From: Ovis canadensis
Lineage: Eukaryota; Chordata; Mammalia; Artiodactyla; Bovidae
Assembly (NCBI RefSeq): GCF_042477335.2
Contig: NC_091248.1
Coordinates: 116,402,501 to 116,466,500, forward strand
Length of the DNA: 64,000 bases
Direction: 5' to 3'
Under the pieces are notes generated by a model that worked only from the letters and a program-made list of their open reading frames with translations, did not search any database and had not been told where the DNA came from. Shown piece by piece: positions 23,963 through 33,426 of this stretch (its first letter is position 1; each line of letters starts with the position of its first letter). A program made the position numbers and the translations under genes.

Positions 23963-24084
23963 TGTGTGTGTTAGTTGCTCAGTAGTGTCCAGCTCTTTGT
24001 GACCCCATGGACCACCAGGCTTCTCTGTCCATGGGATTCTCCAGGCAAGAACACTGTAGTGGGTTGCTATTTCCTTCTCCAAGG
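23963..24084 (-). mobile_element. Bov-tA/Bov-A fragment
   Basis: An antisense Bov-A unit with a small internal deletion and no tRNA head. Confidence 0.85.
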
Positions 24085-27000
24085 AGGCTCGTGAACTACC
24101 ACAAAGACTTTTAAATACTAAAGTGCAAACTCTTACACAAAAGATAATCACATTCTGCTAAAATCCTACACTTTGAATAAATATTCATTTATTTATGACC
24201 TTTTACTTAAGTTTTGCAGGCTGTTTATGGGGTTCTGGTCTAAGTTTTTAAAAATACAAACTGTCTCCTTTTTCTCACTGTGCAACTGCCACATTCCAAG
24301 GAGCTTTATTTTTCAGGGACCAGGGGGTACTTTTGAAATATTCTATCACCTACTTGCCCAAGAACACAAAAAAGAGAGTTCTAGAACATTTTCTGGGGCT
24401 GAGGAATGTCTAACTTCACCATGAAATAAAATGCCTCTTTAAACTCTCTGGGAAACTCAGCCTTGTATCAACAATCCTTTCAAGTTTGTAATGTTTTCAC
24501 CTGAAAAAAAAAAGTTTATACTCTTCACACAGCCAGAAGTTAGAGATAATGGAGAAATGAAAAGTGATTTAAACCAAGATATAGGTCTACAGAGGGTCAT
24601 TCCTGGACTCGGGTCATTCGTCAGCACTCTAACAGCCTCTCTGGGCACAGCAGGAGAGCGGGACCAGCTGGTTTCGGTCAGTGGAAGAGAAGGCATCACA
24701 CAGGGAAAACCATAATAGCTCGGAGGGAGCCAGCAGACAAAACTGGTGCAAAGGGACATGACTGTGTGGCTCAACAAGCAAATCAGGAGAGGCAGAGCAT
24801 GACCACAGCCCAGGGGGCTTGGCTGGAAAGACCTCGCTCAGAAATCGCATGCAGATTGCAAAGAACAAGAAGAGCAGAGCCAGAGAGGAGGACTAGAGTG
24901 GCGAGGAAGGTTGAAGAGGAAAACCAAGGAATCCTCGTTTCTGAAAACAACACAAATATAGGTCAGGACAAGCACATCCTTCACTTCTGTGAGGTCCAGG
25001 GAAAGGGAACCAGTGAGGCCCACATCCCATGTCGTATATCCTAGCCCTAGCCGGCAAACACTGCCTACAGGTACCCTCAAGGCCTGCTCCCTCGAGTTCC
25101 CTCCGGGCCAGGTTAAGAGCTCCAGACAGACATATCGCCTTGGTCCTGCTGACTCCTCATCCCACTGGGAGGGGCGTACTAGGGGAAGCTGGAGCAGGCC
25201 CCCTAAAATGTGGGTCCTGAGCAGAGTCCTCTCATTTGGATCCAAGGTTGCCCTGTGATAGGGAAGGCATTGGTCCTTGGAGAGAGTGCACAGCAGGGGT
25301 AGGAGTGACTGCAGTAGGGACCATTGGAAAAACGAACTGCCTGACTCCCAGTTCCCATCTTACCTCTAAAAGGATGGATGACCTTAACCTCACCCGCTCT
25401 GTGAAATGAAGTGATTACCAGTTAAATGAGATGATCTCTAAAGTATTTTACAAGTCTGAGACACCTGTCTCTCCATTGATTGCTGCGACTCCTATCTCTC
25501 CATTGATTGCCAGGGTTGATTTGGCCGATCTGGCTGGCTAGGCAGGTGTCCACTTCCTCCCTCATCACTCCACACGTGACCCTCTCAAAGATGCGAGATC
25601 AGTTGAAGAGGACAACCACCTCCAATGGAGGAGGACCAGTCTTCGATCAAGAATATATGAGTGGCTGCACTCCCCTGCTAGAACCTCCAAACAAGCTCTC
25701 ATGTCTAAGCTCCTATGAGTCTACAGATCAGCCCTATAGATGTTTAAGGGCAAAATTAGACATGAACAGAGCAAACTGAGCCACAGACGCCTACAACGAA
25801 TGGGCTAGTTGAAGCACTTGTGCAGAAGAAAAGGCTATAAAGTGGGGGAAAGACAGGGTCTCTCAAGAATGAGTCATGCAGCTTGGAGACGAATGAGAAG
25901 CAAGGAAGGCCAGGAGACATCACATGCAGTCTCGCTTGGACTTTGTAAAAGCAAAAGCATTTCCTGACTGAGCACAGGAAGGAGGGCCCCCTGGGAAACC
26001 GTCTCTCTCTGGCTCACACATTTCCTGGTGGTAGGTGATTAGCAGATCGCCTTACAGACAAGTGTGAAGGTGACTTCCCACTGCTCCAGCTGCCCAAGGT
26101 TCCAGTGGTAAACGCTGCGGAAGTCTCCTCTTCTGTCCCCACCCCCTTCCAGCTTGCTGAGCTCAGGCAAAAGGGCCTGTTCACGTTGAAGCCAGTAATA
26201 TGCTACCTGGCTGCTGCTGGGGCCAGTACTACCCTAAGATTCAGGATTTACTCCAGCTTCGAGTGCGCGTTCTCATCTGGATACACATGAAAGTCCTTGT
26301 GGGATATGGCACGGAAGTGGTAAAATGTTAAGAGGGGCAGTTTTTCTTTAGCTTGGCCAACAAAGAAGCACCCACTTGCCTTTCCTGCCAGGTCATGCCA
26401 AATGAAACAGCAGCACCCCAGGTATCCCACCTACTTCTGGGTAGCCAGGATCCTGTCCACGTCTGGTAAGCATTTCTGCCTCTACCCGCCTACCTCCGAA
26501 GGATGGTAACATCAGAAGCGCCAACAGGACACAAACACAGGTGTGTGTTCACTGGGCCCCACTCTGTACTTGGTTCAAACATTGGGTTGCTTACTAGGTG
26601 CCATGAAGAAAGGGTCCGAAAGTCTCCCCCTCCCACAGGCCCACACCATCATCTCCTCCTGACCAGTTTAGGGCAGAGACTGCCAAGGTTCAAATTGGTC
26701 ACTCCGGCCACGGTGTCATCTGAGCAAGAAGAGGCCCTTGGCAGGAACAGAAGGAGAAGGGAGAGGAAGTTGGGGGGAAGGCAGGCCCTTCCCTGTTTGC
26801 ACAAAAGCAGCTTTGCTTTATTCCCTGGCTTCTCAAGCCAAAACACACGAAAAGCTGCTGAACTGAGAGACTATGACCTAGGAGGCCCCTCATCAGATTA
26901 CTTGTGGGAGGATGGCAGGTTAATCAAGTACTAACCATTTTCACCATAAAGGGTTGGTTGTCTACCAGGAGTCTGGAAAAGGGAAGGGACTGAACGCAGC

Positions 27001-27263
27001 CTGTTGCGGAACCACAGTGGAAGCTTCTGCCAGTCAAGGGGCAAGCAGAGCACCATAAGCATGAAGTAGATTGTTTTTTCAGTGGAATCTCCTGAATTGC
27101 TGGCAAGAGCTCCCACAGTGAAGAAGACAGAAGGAAAACTACCATTGGCTTTCAGGGAAGAACTCAAGATATGCTGACCCAAGCTCAAATACACAGGGAC
27201 TCTCTAACTCACATTATATAATAACTGACATCATATTAATATAGTCGTGGCCATTGTTTTAAA

Positions 27264-27440
27264 GGGCTTCCCTGATGGCTCAGACAGTATAGAATCCACC
27301 TGCAATGCTGGAGACTTGGTTTCAATCCCTGGGGAAGGAAATGGCAACACATTCCAGTATTCTTGCCTGGAGAATCCCATGGACAGAGGAGCCGAGCGGG
27401 CTACAGTCCAGGAGGTCACAAAGAGTTGTGCACAACTAAG
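27264..27440 (+). mobile_element. Bov-tA SINE
   Basis: It begins GGGCTTCCCTGATGGCTCAG. Imperfect flanking repeats (CATTGTTTTAAA and CATTATTTTAAA) are probable target-site duplications. Confidence 0.9.
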
Positions 27441-28869
27441 CAATTAACACTCATTATTTTAAAAGATAAAAACAACTGGCAAAGCATGGATTGTTCTTGA
27501 CACACACATAATCAGATGTGCTTTATGTCCATGCTCTGCAGATAACAGCTCTTTATCAAAATCTGACAGAAATAAAATTATGTAGAAATACATTTACTGA
27601 TATGAAAATATATGGCCAGTATGGCCAGTGATTTCTGTTAAATGGGGAAGGTTCTTAACAGAAGAGGATGTACAACGTAAGTACATACATATAAAATATC
27701 CCATTTCAAAATGTAAACATTTCTTTGGGTGAAAAGATTTGGGGGGGATTTTCTTTTCTTTTTTAACTGTATTTTCTAAATTTTTTTTACAATGGGCATA
27801 TATTACATGTGTGTGGGTTTTCTTTTTTAGGTTTAAAATCTATGATACAGCAGGGTCAGCCTGGGGAGGGGAGGAGAGATCCTTTCCCAGTAAAGGGGGC
27901 AGGCATAGAGCCCTTCTCATCACAAGCACCCAATGCTCTTTGCGTCTCTGCTGCCCCCGTGTGGCTGCAGGAAGACCTGCCATCCGGAACCCCTAGACAA
28001 GACCCAACCTGGACCAAACTCCATTATCTTGGATGGATTCCTCTTTCTCTTTTCACCATTTCATGGCCTGGATTTGTCCCACTCATGAACATGGGGTTTT
28101 TTCAATAGCGATGGCTAAGACAGGAGGTGGGATGGACTAGAATCTGCTCAGGATGCTTACAAAATGGATACAGACTCTGGTGGGGGTTTAGGACCCAGAG
28201 AACCACTCTGGCAAGAATAAAGGTGGAGGAAAGAAGGCATGAAGCCTCAGGAGACTAATCGCCAAAGACAACAGCTAAACCGGAACCCTGAAGTGCCACT
28301 GGAAACCAGTTCCTCTGCATGGGGGATCAAGGTGATAACACATGGAGCTGGTGGCATTTACTTACTTCCGTTGTTTGTCTACAGAGGGCTGGAGGTAACT
28401 GTCGTTGACCTGCCATATGAGCACACGTTCCCAGAAATGCAGAGAGAAACCCAGTGGGGTCACAATGTCCACTTTTCCTACTGATGGTATTTTTAACTGA
28501 TGACTCAATTAGCCTGCTGTTTGAGCAATAGACCATGAAGATTTAAGAAACGGGAGCCAAATTTTACACTATTATCAGATGACATGTAAGTAGATTTACC
28601 CTGACCCCTTAACATTTGCAAACCTGTTATTAGGCATTAATGCTAAGCCTTAAAAGGATGAATTAATATTTTGCTTACCTCAAAGTCAATTTTTCTCTGC
28701 TTGGATTGTTGGATCTATAACAGCTAAGGGCAACAGGATCCCTTGACTAATGAATAATTTTCAAAGCATGAGCAGACTCTGAACACACACACATGATGAA
28801 ATGCCTCAACCACCGTTTCTCAGCCCTATACCTTAACATGACCCAGGATAAAGCTCATCAAGGCTCTAG

Positions 28870-29150
28870 GGCCAGACTGCCTGCCTTCAAACGCAGCTCT
28901 GGCATTTACTGTGTGACCTTGGGCAAGTCACCTAACCTTTCTGAGTCTCCACTGAGTTCAGTTCAGTTGCTCAGTTGTGTCTGGCTCTTTGCGACCCCAT
29001 GGACTGCAGCACACCAGGCCTCCCTGTTGAGTCTCCATTACCTCCACCATTTAATAGGGACAGTAATAGGACTAGGTCATAGGGTCATCAGAAGGTTATA
29101 TGAGTTAATATCTATAAAGTCCTGAAAACAGTACCTGACACAGGAGGTGT
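28870..29150 (+). repeat. MIR SINE split by a younger insertion
   Basis: The MIR core TGTGTGACCTTGGGCAAGTC is clear. A Bov-type fragment (28952-29027) interrupts it, with GAGTCTCCA-like duplication at both edges. Confidence 0.85.
28952..29027 (-). mobile_element. BovB/Bov-A tail fragment inserted in MIR
   Basis: It contains GTTCAGTTCAGTTGCTCAG and the Bov-A sequence up to CCAGGCCTCCCTG. GAGTCTCCA is repeated on both sides. Confidence 0.85.
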
Positions 29151-29352
29151 CAGATGAACTCATTAATCCATCTGTCCTACTTTGAAATTATTTTTCAAAA
29201 TGGACTTAAAATGTAATCAATTAATTAACTTTTAAACACAGTAATTAAAAACTTTTTAAAAAACAAACTTGGTTTTCCCTCCTTTTTTTTCACTAATAAG
29301 CACTAATTTATTTTACTCAAATTGGGTGACAACAAAGTGGTCACTCCCTCCT

Positions 29353-29757
29353 TGCTGCTGCTGCTGCTCAGTCGCATCAGTCGTGTCCGACTCTGTGCGA
29401 CCCCATAGACAGCAGCCCACCAGGCTCCCCGGTCCCTGGGATTCTCCAGGCAAGAACACTGGAGTGGGTTGCCATGTCCTTCTCCAGTGCATGAAAGTGA
29501 AAAGTGAAAGTGAAGCCGCTCAGTCGTGCCCGACTCTGCGACCCCATGGACTGCAGCCTACCAGGCTCCCCCGTCCCTGGGATTCTCCAGGCAAGACTAC
29601 TGGAGTGGGTTGTCATTTCCTTCTCCAACGCATGAAAGTGAAGTCACTCAGTCGTGTCTAATTCTTCACAACCCCATGGACTGTAGCCTACCAGGCTCCT
29701 CCGTCCATGGGATTTTCCAGGCAAGAGCACTGGAGTGGGTGCCAGTGCCTTCTCCGA
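29353..29757 (-). mobile_element. Bov-A2-type SINE with three Bov-A units
   Basis: Three antisense Bov-A monomers (about 29365-29500, 29515-29630 and 29640-29757) are joined by the CATGAAAGTGAA-type linker. The usual Bov-A2 has two. Confidence 0.88.
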
Positions 29758-29929
29758 CTCCCTCCTTAGCCACCTCTATAAAGTCTGATGTCATTTTCAG
29801 GAGAATCAGACTCATTGACCATATTCTCTCCCAAGCCTCCTCTTAACTCCCTCTTCGTGAAAGCCCTTGTCAGAGTCAGATTCATCAATGTCACGTATTT
29901 TAGGAAAAGTAAAGGACATGCACAGGCGC

Positions 29930-29983
29930 GTGTGTGTGTGTGTGTGTGTGTGTGTGCGCACGTACGTGTGCACACACATGTAC
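29930..29983. repeat. (TG)n / CA microsatellite
   Basis: Fourteen uninterrupted GT units (29930-29957), then alternating purine-pyrimidine sequence. In transcript sense this is a CA repeat, about 150-180 nt after the exon 8 donor. Confidence 0.95.
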
Positions 29984-30135
29984 ACAGGCGGCAGAAACAG
30001 GTGCATGGAGCACGGCCACCCTGAGCATCCTGGCACAACTACTCTTTCAATGGCACCTCCTCCCCTTTCTTCCCAGCTCCCTTTCTGATCTGCCCCTCTC
30101 TCCCCACCTTCCATCCTCACTCCAGGGACCCTCAC

Positions 30136-30204
30136 CTGTTGGTGTTCTCCAGAACCTCCACCTTCTTCCGAAGCTCCAAGTTCTCCGTTGAACAAGACTC
30201 TACC
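30136..30204 (-). CDS. CREB3L2: CREB3L2 exon 8 (leucine zipper)
   Basis: This 69-nt exon encodes residues 325-347 and part of 348: VESCSTENLELRKKVEVLEN and then TNR. It is the central leucine zipper, with L and V at heptad positions. The acceptor is CTGTAG before G-GTA and the donor is GTGAGG. The length is a multiple of three, and exon 7 would join exon 9 in frame (two bases plus one), so skipping would delete 23 zipper residues and keep the rest of the protein. A long CA repeat (transcript sense) lies about 150-180 nt downstream of the donor. Confidence 0.97.
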
Positions 30205-30461
30205 CTACAGAGGAGAGAGAAAAAGAAAAACCTGAGTTTTATCAGGGGAGCAAGCACTAAACCAGGGGCTAGGATGGAGGCAGGTGGGGTTCAGAGGAAA
30301 AATAAACAGAGAAGCAGCTACTCTGGGGAGATCAGAAAGAGAGCTAGGCTAACCTGAGTTGGGGAAAAGGGTGAGGACACAAAAGAAAAAAAAAGAGATT
30401 AGTAACAAATGGCCCAATAATGGAAAATGGATTGGAATGGTACACAATGTAAACTTCTTAC

Positions 30462-30674
30462 TTGCTGTGCTTAGTCACAAAGTCATGTCTGACTCTTTGC
30501 AACCTGATGGACTGTAGCCCTCCAGGCTCCCCTATCCATGGGATTCTCCAGGCAAGAACACTGGAGTGGGTTGCCATGCCCTCCTCCAGCGGATCTTCCC
30601 AACCCAGGGATTGAACCCAGGTCTCTCGCACTGCAGGTGGATTCTTTACCATCTGAGCCACCAGGGAAGCCCAA
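30462..30674 (-). mobile_element. Bov-tA SINE
   Basis: Antisense element with complete Bov-A body and tRNA head, ending CCACCAGGGAAGCCC. Confidence 0.93.
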
Positions 30675-30965
30675 ACTTCTTAAAGGGTTTTTCAAACTTG
30701 ATTTCTCTTGACTTTTCCCTATGGCTCTCAATGCTCATCACACTTCTCCCTCCATATTACAGGATCTGAATGCTGCTAGCTGTGCTCTTGGCCAGAAAGA
30801 CTAACAGGGCTTGGGGTAGGGGGAGAGGAAAGGACAAGACCTTAGGACCTCAGGGCAAGGAACACAGGTGCTGGAGGAGGCATGCCCCAAGAGGCCATAA
30901 AGAAATTTTCATCGAAACATCTTGACCCTGGATACCTCAACAATGACTGGTAACAATTCTTATTA

Positions 30966-31093
30966 GTGTTAGTGCTAGTCGCTCAGTCGTGCCCGACTCT
31001 TTGCGACCCCATGGACTGCAGTCCACCAGGCTCCTCTGTCCATGAGATTTTCCAGGCAAGGATACTGGAGTGGGTTGCCATTTCCTTCTCCAA
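30966..31093 (-). mobile_element. Bov-A unit with target-site duplication
   Basis: A single antisense Bov-A unit flanked by AATTCTTATTA on both sides, which marks a real insertion. Confidence 0.9.
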
Positions 31094-31660
31094 TAATTCT
31101 TATTACCAAAACCTAAATCAGGAGGAAGAAACACTGACTTTCAGTAGGAACTTCAGGAACCAGCCAGGATCCACCAACTGCTCCCCTCACCACATATACA
31201 TAAAGATTCACTTCTAGATCCAGGGACTCATTCCCATTTTAAATTGATATTAGTTTGTCAGATGGGAACTATTTTCTAGGGTAATACAAGATTGTGTTTT
31301 AATTTATGTTTTTCTAAGAGCCCTCCTGATATTCCAAGCTATTCAGCATAACACAAGGTATCCTCAAGTGTTTTGTGCAAAGTCACTCACCTATAACACG
31401 AATCACAGCAGACAGAAAATAAAGAACGCCAACTTGTCTTACATCCCCTGCTGCTCTCTAGGGTGCGAGGGAGTGTGGCCAAGGGTAACTGATTAATTAG
31501 CCCTGCTCTTTTCTGCCAAAATAGCACCTCTCCTATGAGGAGTCCAGGAATGTACATGAAGGTTTGTATTTGTGCTTATTTGAAAGTAAGCCTTCAAGGA
31601 CTTATGGACCCTTGGTTGAAAACAGTTCTGTACAAATGCCTACTAAGATCGAAAAGCGGA

Positions 31661-31868
31661 AATGTGTTAGTCACTCAGTCAAGTCCAGCTCTTTGTGACT
31701 CCATGGACTATAGCCCATCAGGCCTCTCTTGTCCATGAGATTCTCCAGGCAAGAATACTGGAGTGGGTAGCCACTGCCTTCTCCAGGAGATCTGCCTGAC
31801 CAAGGGACCGAACCCAGGTCTCCTGCATTGCAGGTAGATTCTTTACCATCTGAGCCACCAAGGAAGTT
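31661..31868 (-). mobile_element. Bov-tA SINE
   Basis: Antisense element ending TGAGCCACCAAGGAAG. Confidence 0.92.
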
Positions 31869-31913
31869 GTACTTTTCATTTTTTGCTAGATTTATAAGCT
31901 TCTCCTCTAAAAA

Positions 31914-31927
31914 CCACTAGGTGGCAG
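31914..31927 (+). promoter_or_regulatory. Perfect match to the CTCF core consensus
   Basis: CCACTAGGTGGCAG fits CCASYAGRKGGCRS at all 14 positions. It lies in intron 7, 150 nt after the exon 7 donor in transcript direction and outside the adjacent Bov-tA. Binding is not shown. Confidence 0.5.
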
Positions 31928-32076
31928 GCAAAACACAGGCTGATAAACCAACAGCCTTTGCTGGGAGCCAGGTGAGAAACTGAACCCCCTTGTCATGGAA
32001 ATCAGGGGCCCCCTGGCACTCACATTTCTCTACATGAATTGCTCAATACACACAACCAGTTTGGCAGGAGGCTTAC

Positions 32077-32135
32077 TTTTTCTCCAAGCTGTCCATGTAT
32101 TCTTTCTTCTTCCTCCTACTTTCCTGGGCTGAAAT
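32077..32135 (-). CDS. CREB3L2: CREB3L2 exon 7 (bZIP basic-region core)
   Basis: This 59-nt exon encodes residues 306-324 plus two bases of codon 325: ISAQESRRKKKEYMDSLEKK. With the NK ending exon 6 it makes the bZIP DNA-contact signature N-x-x-A-x-x-S-R and the basic run RRKKKEY, followed by the first zipper leucine. The acceptor is TTGCAG before ATT and the donor is GTAAGC. A CTGAT branch-point candidate has its A at 32177, 42 nt upstream of the exon. A BovB LINE fragment starts immediately beyond it. Loss of this exon would abolish DNA binding and shift the frame. Confidence 0.97.
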
Positions 32136-33279
32136 CTGCAATGGCAGGGAGAAAAGAGGATTACACTCCAGCTGTATCAGTAAGGGACAACAGAGGGTGA
32201 GATGGTGGGATGGCATCGTTGACTCAACAGACATGAGTTTGAGCAAACTCCAGAGACGGTGACAGACAGGGAAGCCTGGCGTGCTGCAGTCCGTGGGCTT
32301 GCAAAGAGTTGGACACAACTTAGCGACTGAACAACATGGCAGTAAACCCAGATGACTGGAGGCCGTGAGCACAGTAATCACAGAAGCCCTGCTCACTTCT
32401 GTGGCCATTTCCCATTTCTTTAACCTGCTGGCTCATCTACTAATCGCCTCTTCTGTTCCCCCTGGTTTCAATCAGTCTATGCTCTCATCTACTTTCCAAC
32501 AAACTAGCCCCCCAGTAAGAAGGATGGTGGTCCAGGAGTCAGACCAGAACATGTACATCATGAACCATTTCTATGGGATCAGAAAAATGATTTCAATTCT
32601 GTGGACCTAGTTGGGTCACTATAATACATAATATAAGCCAGTTGGGGTTAGTTACACAAAAATTCCCTGGTGGTTCTGCACGGGGGTGAAGAATTATGAC
32701 TCTAATCCCTCTCATTCTTCCTCTCTTAGTCTCCTCCCTCCTGCTCTATCCACACCCTAGCCATGCCCCAGGGCCTCTGTGTCCCTTATTCCCACTATAG
32801 GGGCCCAGCACCAGGAAACTGCTAGACCCAGATATAGAAGAGCCAGCAGAATTTTTTAACAAAAACCCCTATCAAGAAAAAAAATTAAGCAAGCACCCAT
32901 AATATATTGATAGTTATGTATTTATAATATTATACTTTATAAATATTTATAAATTGCATAGATGCCTACTAGGGGAAATATTGTATATATTATAAAATAG
33001 AAATTTTAAAGGCTGAGATGTTTTTAAATGTAAATGGGAGTTCTAATATTTTCCTCCCATGCCTGAATAGGTTATCTTGAGCATCATGGAGCATGCACAC
33101 CCAATTTGGGGGCCCACTGCCCAGAAGATGGATGGCACGGCTGGAGGAAGGCAGGGCCAAGCCTTGGTCCTGACACCAAGGGCTGGGCCATTGTTGGCCA
33201 CCGGGAAGGTGGGACAGGCACATGGCTCGGTTCTGCTCACACCTCTGCTCGCAGAAGTGCCTGCATCTGATGGACCCAC
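32136..33279 (-). other. CREB3L2: CREB3L2 intron 6
   Basis: The intron begins GTGGGT and ends TTGCAG. A BovB 3' fragment (about 32184-32335) abuts the likely branch point of exon 7. The rest is unique, with an A/T-rich stretch at 32860-33010. Confidence 0.95.
32184..32335 (+). mobile_element. BovB LINE 3' fragment beside exon 7
   Basis: It contains 'gatggtgggatggcatcg' and ends 'ttagcgactgaacaac'. Its left edge lies about 50 nt from exon 7. Confidence 0.85.
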
Positions 33280-33426
33280 CTTATTCTTGATTTTCCTTCG
33301 GATTTTCTTTAGGGCCTTCTCCTCTGATTTCGTCAGGGGCAACTTGGTGGGGATGGGATAGCCCTCGGCGATCAGGGTCCTCTTCTCCTCCTCCGTCAGG
33401 ACCAGGGGGCCTGATCCCTGCAGCTT
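33280..33426 (-). CDS. CREB3L2: CREB3L2 exon 6 (start of bZIP basic region)
   Basis: This exon is 147 nt, exactly 49 codons (residues 257-305), and phase 0 at both ends. It encodes [20 protein letters not shown], then [20 protein letters not shown] and IRRKIKNK. The block just before the basic region is strongly conserved in the CREB3 family, and the final lysine/arginine cluster is the N-terminal half of the DNA-binding basic region. The acceptor is ACACAG before AAG and the donor is GTGGGT. Because the exon is frame-neutral, skipping it would remove part of the DNA-binding region without a frameshift. Confidence 0.97.

Larger units (their letters stand above)
16628..30135 (-). other. CREB3L2: CREB3L2 intron 8 (13.5 kb)
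   Basis: This large intron splits the leucine zipper codons. It contains a tandem duplication with two Bov-tA (17948-18499), an L1 3' end with a Bov-tA remnant (18760-19395) and CHR SINEs (20108-20224, 21305-21425). Bov-A and Bov-tA elements lie at 23236-23511, 23963-24084 and 27264-27440. A split MIR (28870-29150), a three-unit Bov-A array (29353-29757) and a TG/CA repeat (29930-29983) follow. The stretches 16640-17940, 20230-21290, 21430-23230 and 24090-27250 are largely unique. Within them, 22320-22730 looks like a candidate conserved element. Confidence 0.9.
30205..32076 (-). other. CREB3L2: CREB3L2 intron 7
   Basis: The intron begins GTAAGC and ends CTGTAG. It holds antisense Bov-tA elements at 30462-30674 and 31661-31868, a Bov-A unit with a target-site duplication (30966-31093), and a perfect CTCF consensus match at 31914-31927. 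Confidence 0.95.

Noticed and set aside
26503-26934. 143-codon plus-strand open frame in intron 8
   Set aside because: Low-complexity basic composition with no homology that I recognise. Antisense to CREB3L2 and unsupported.
27950-27968. GCCCCCGTGTGG, a near match to the reverse CTCF consensus
   Set aside because: At least one core mismatch and no second supporting feature, so weaker than the site at 31914.
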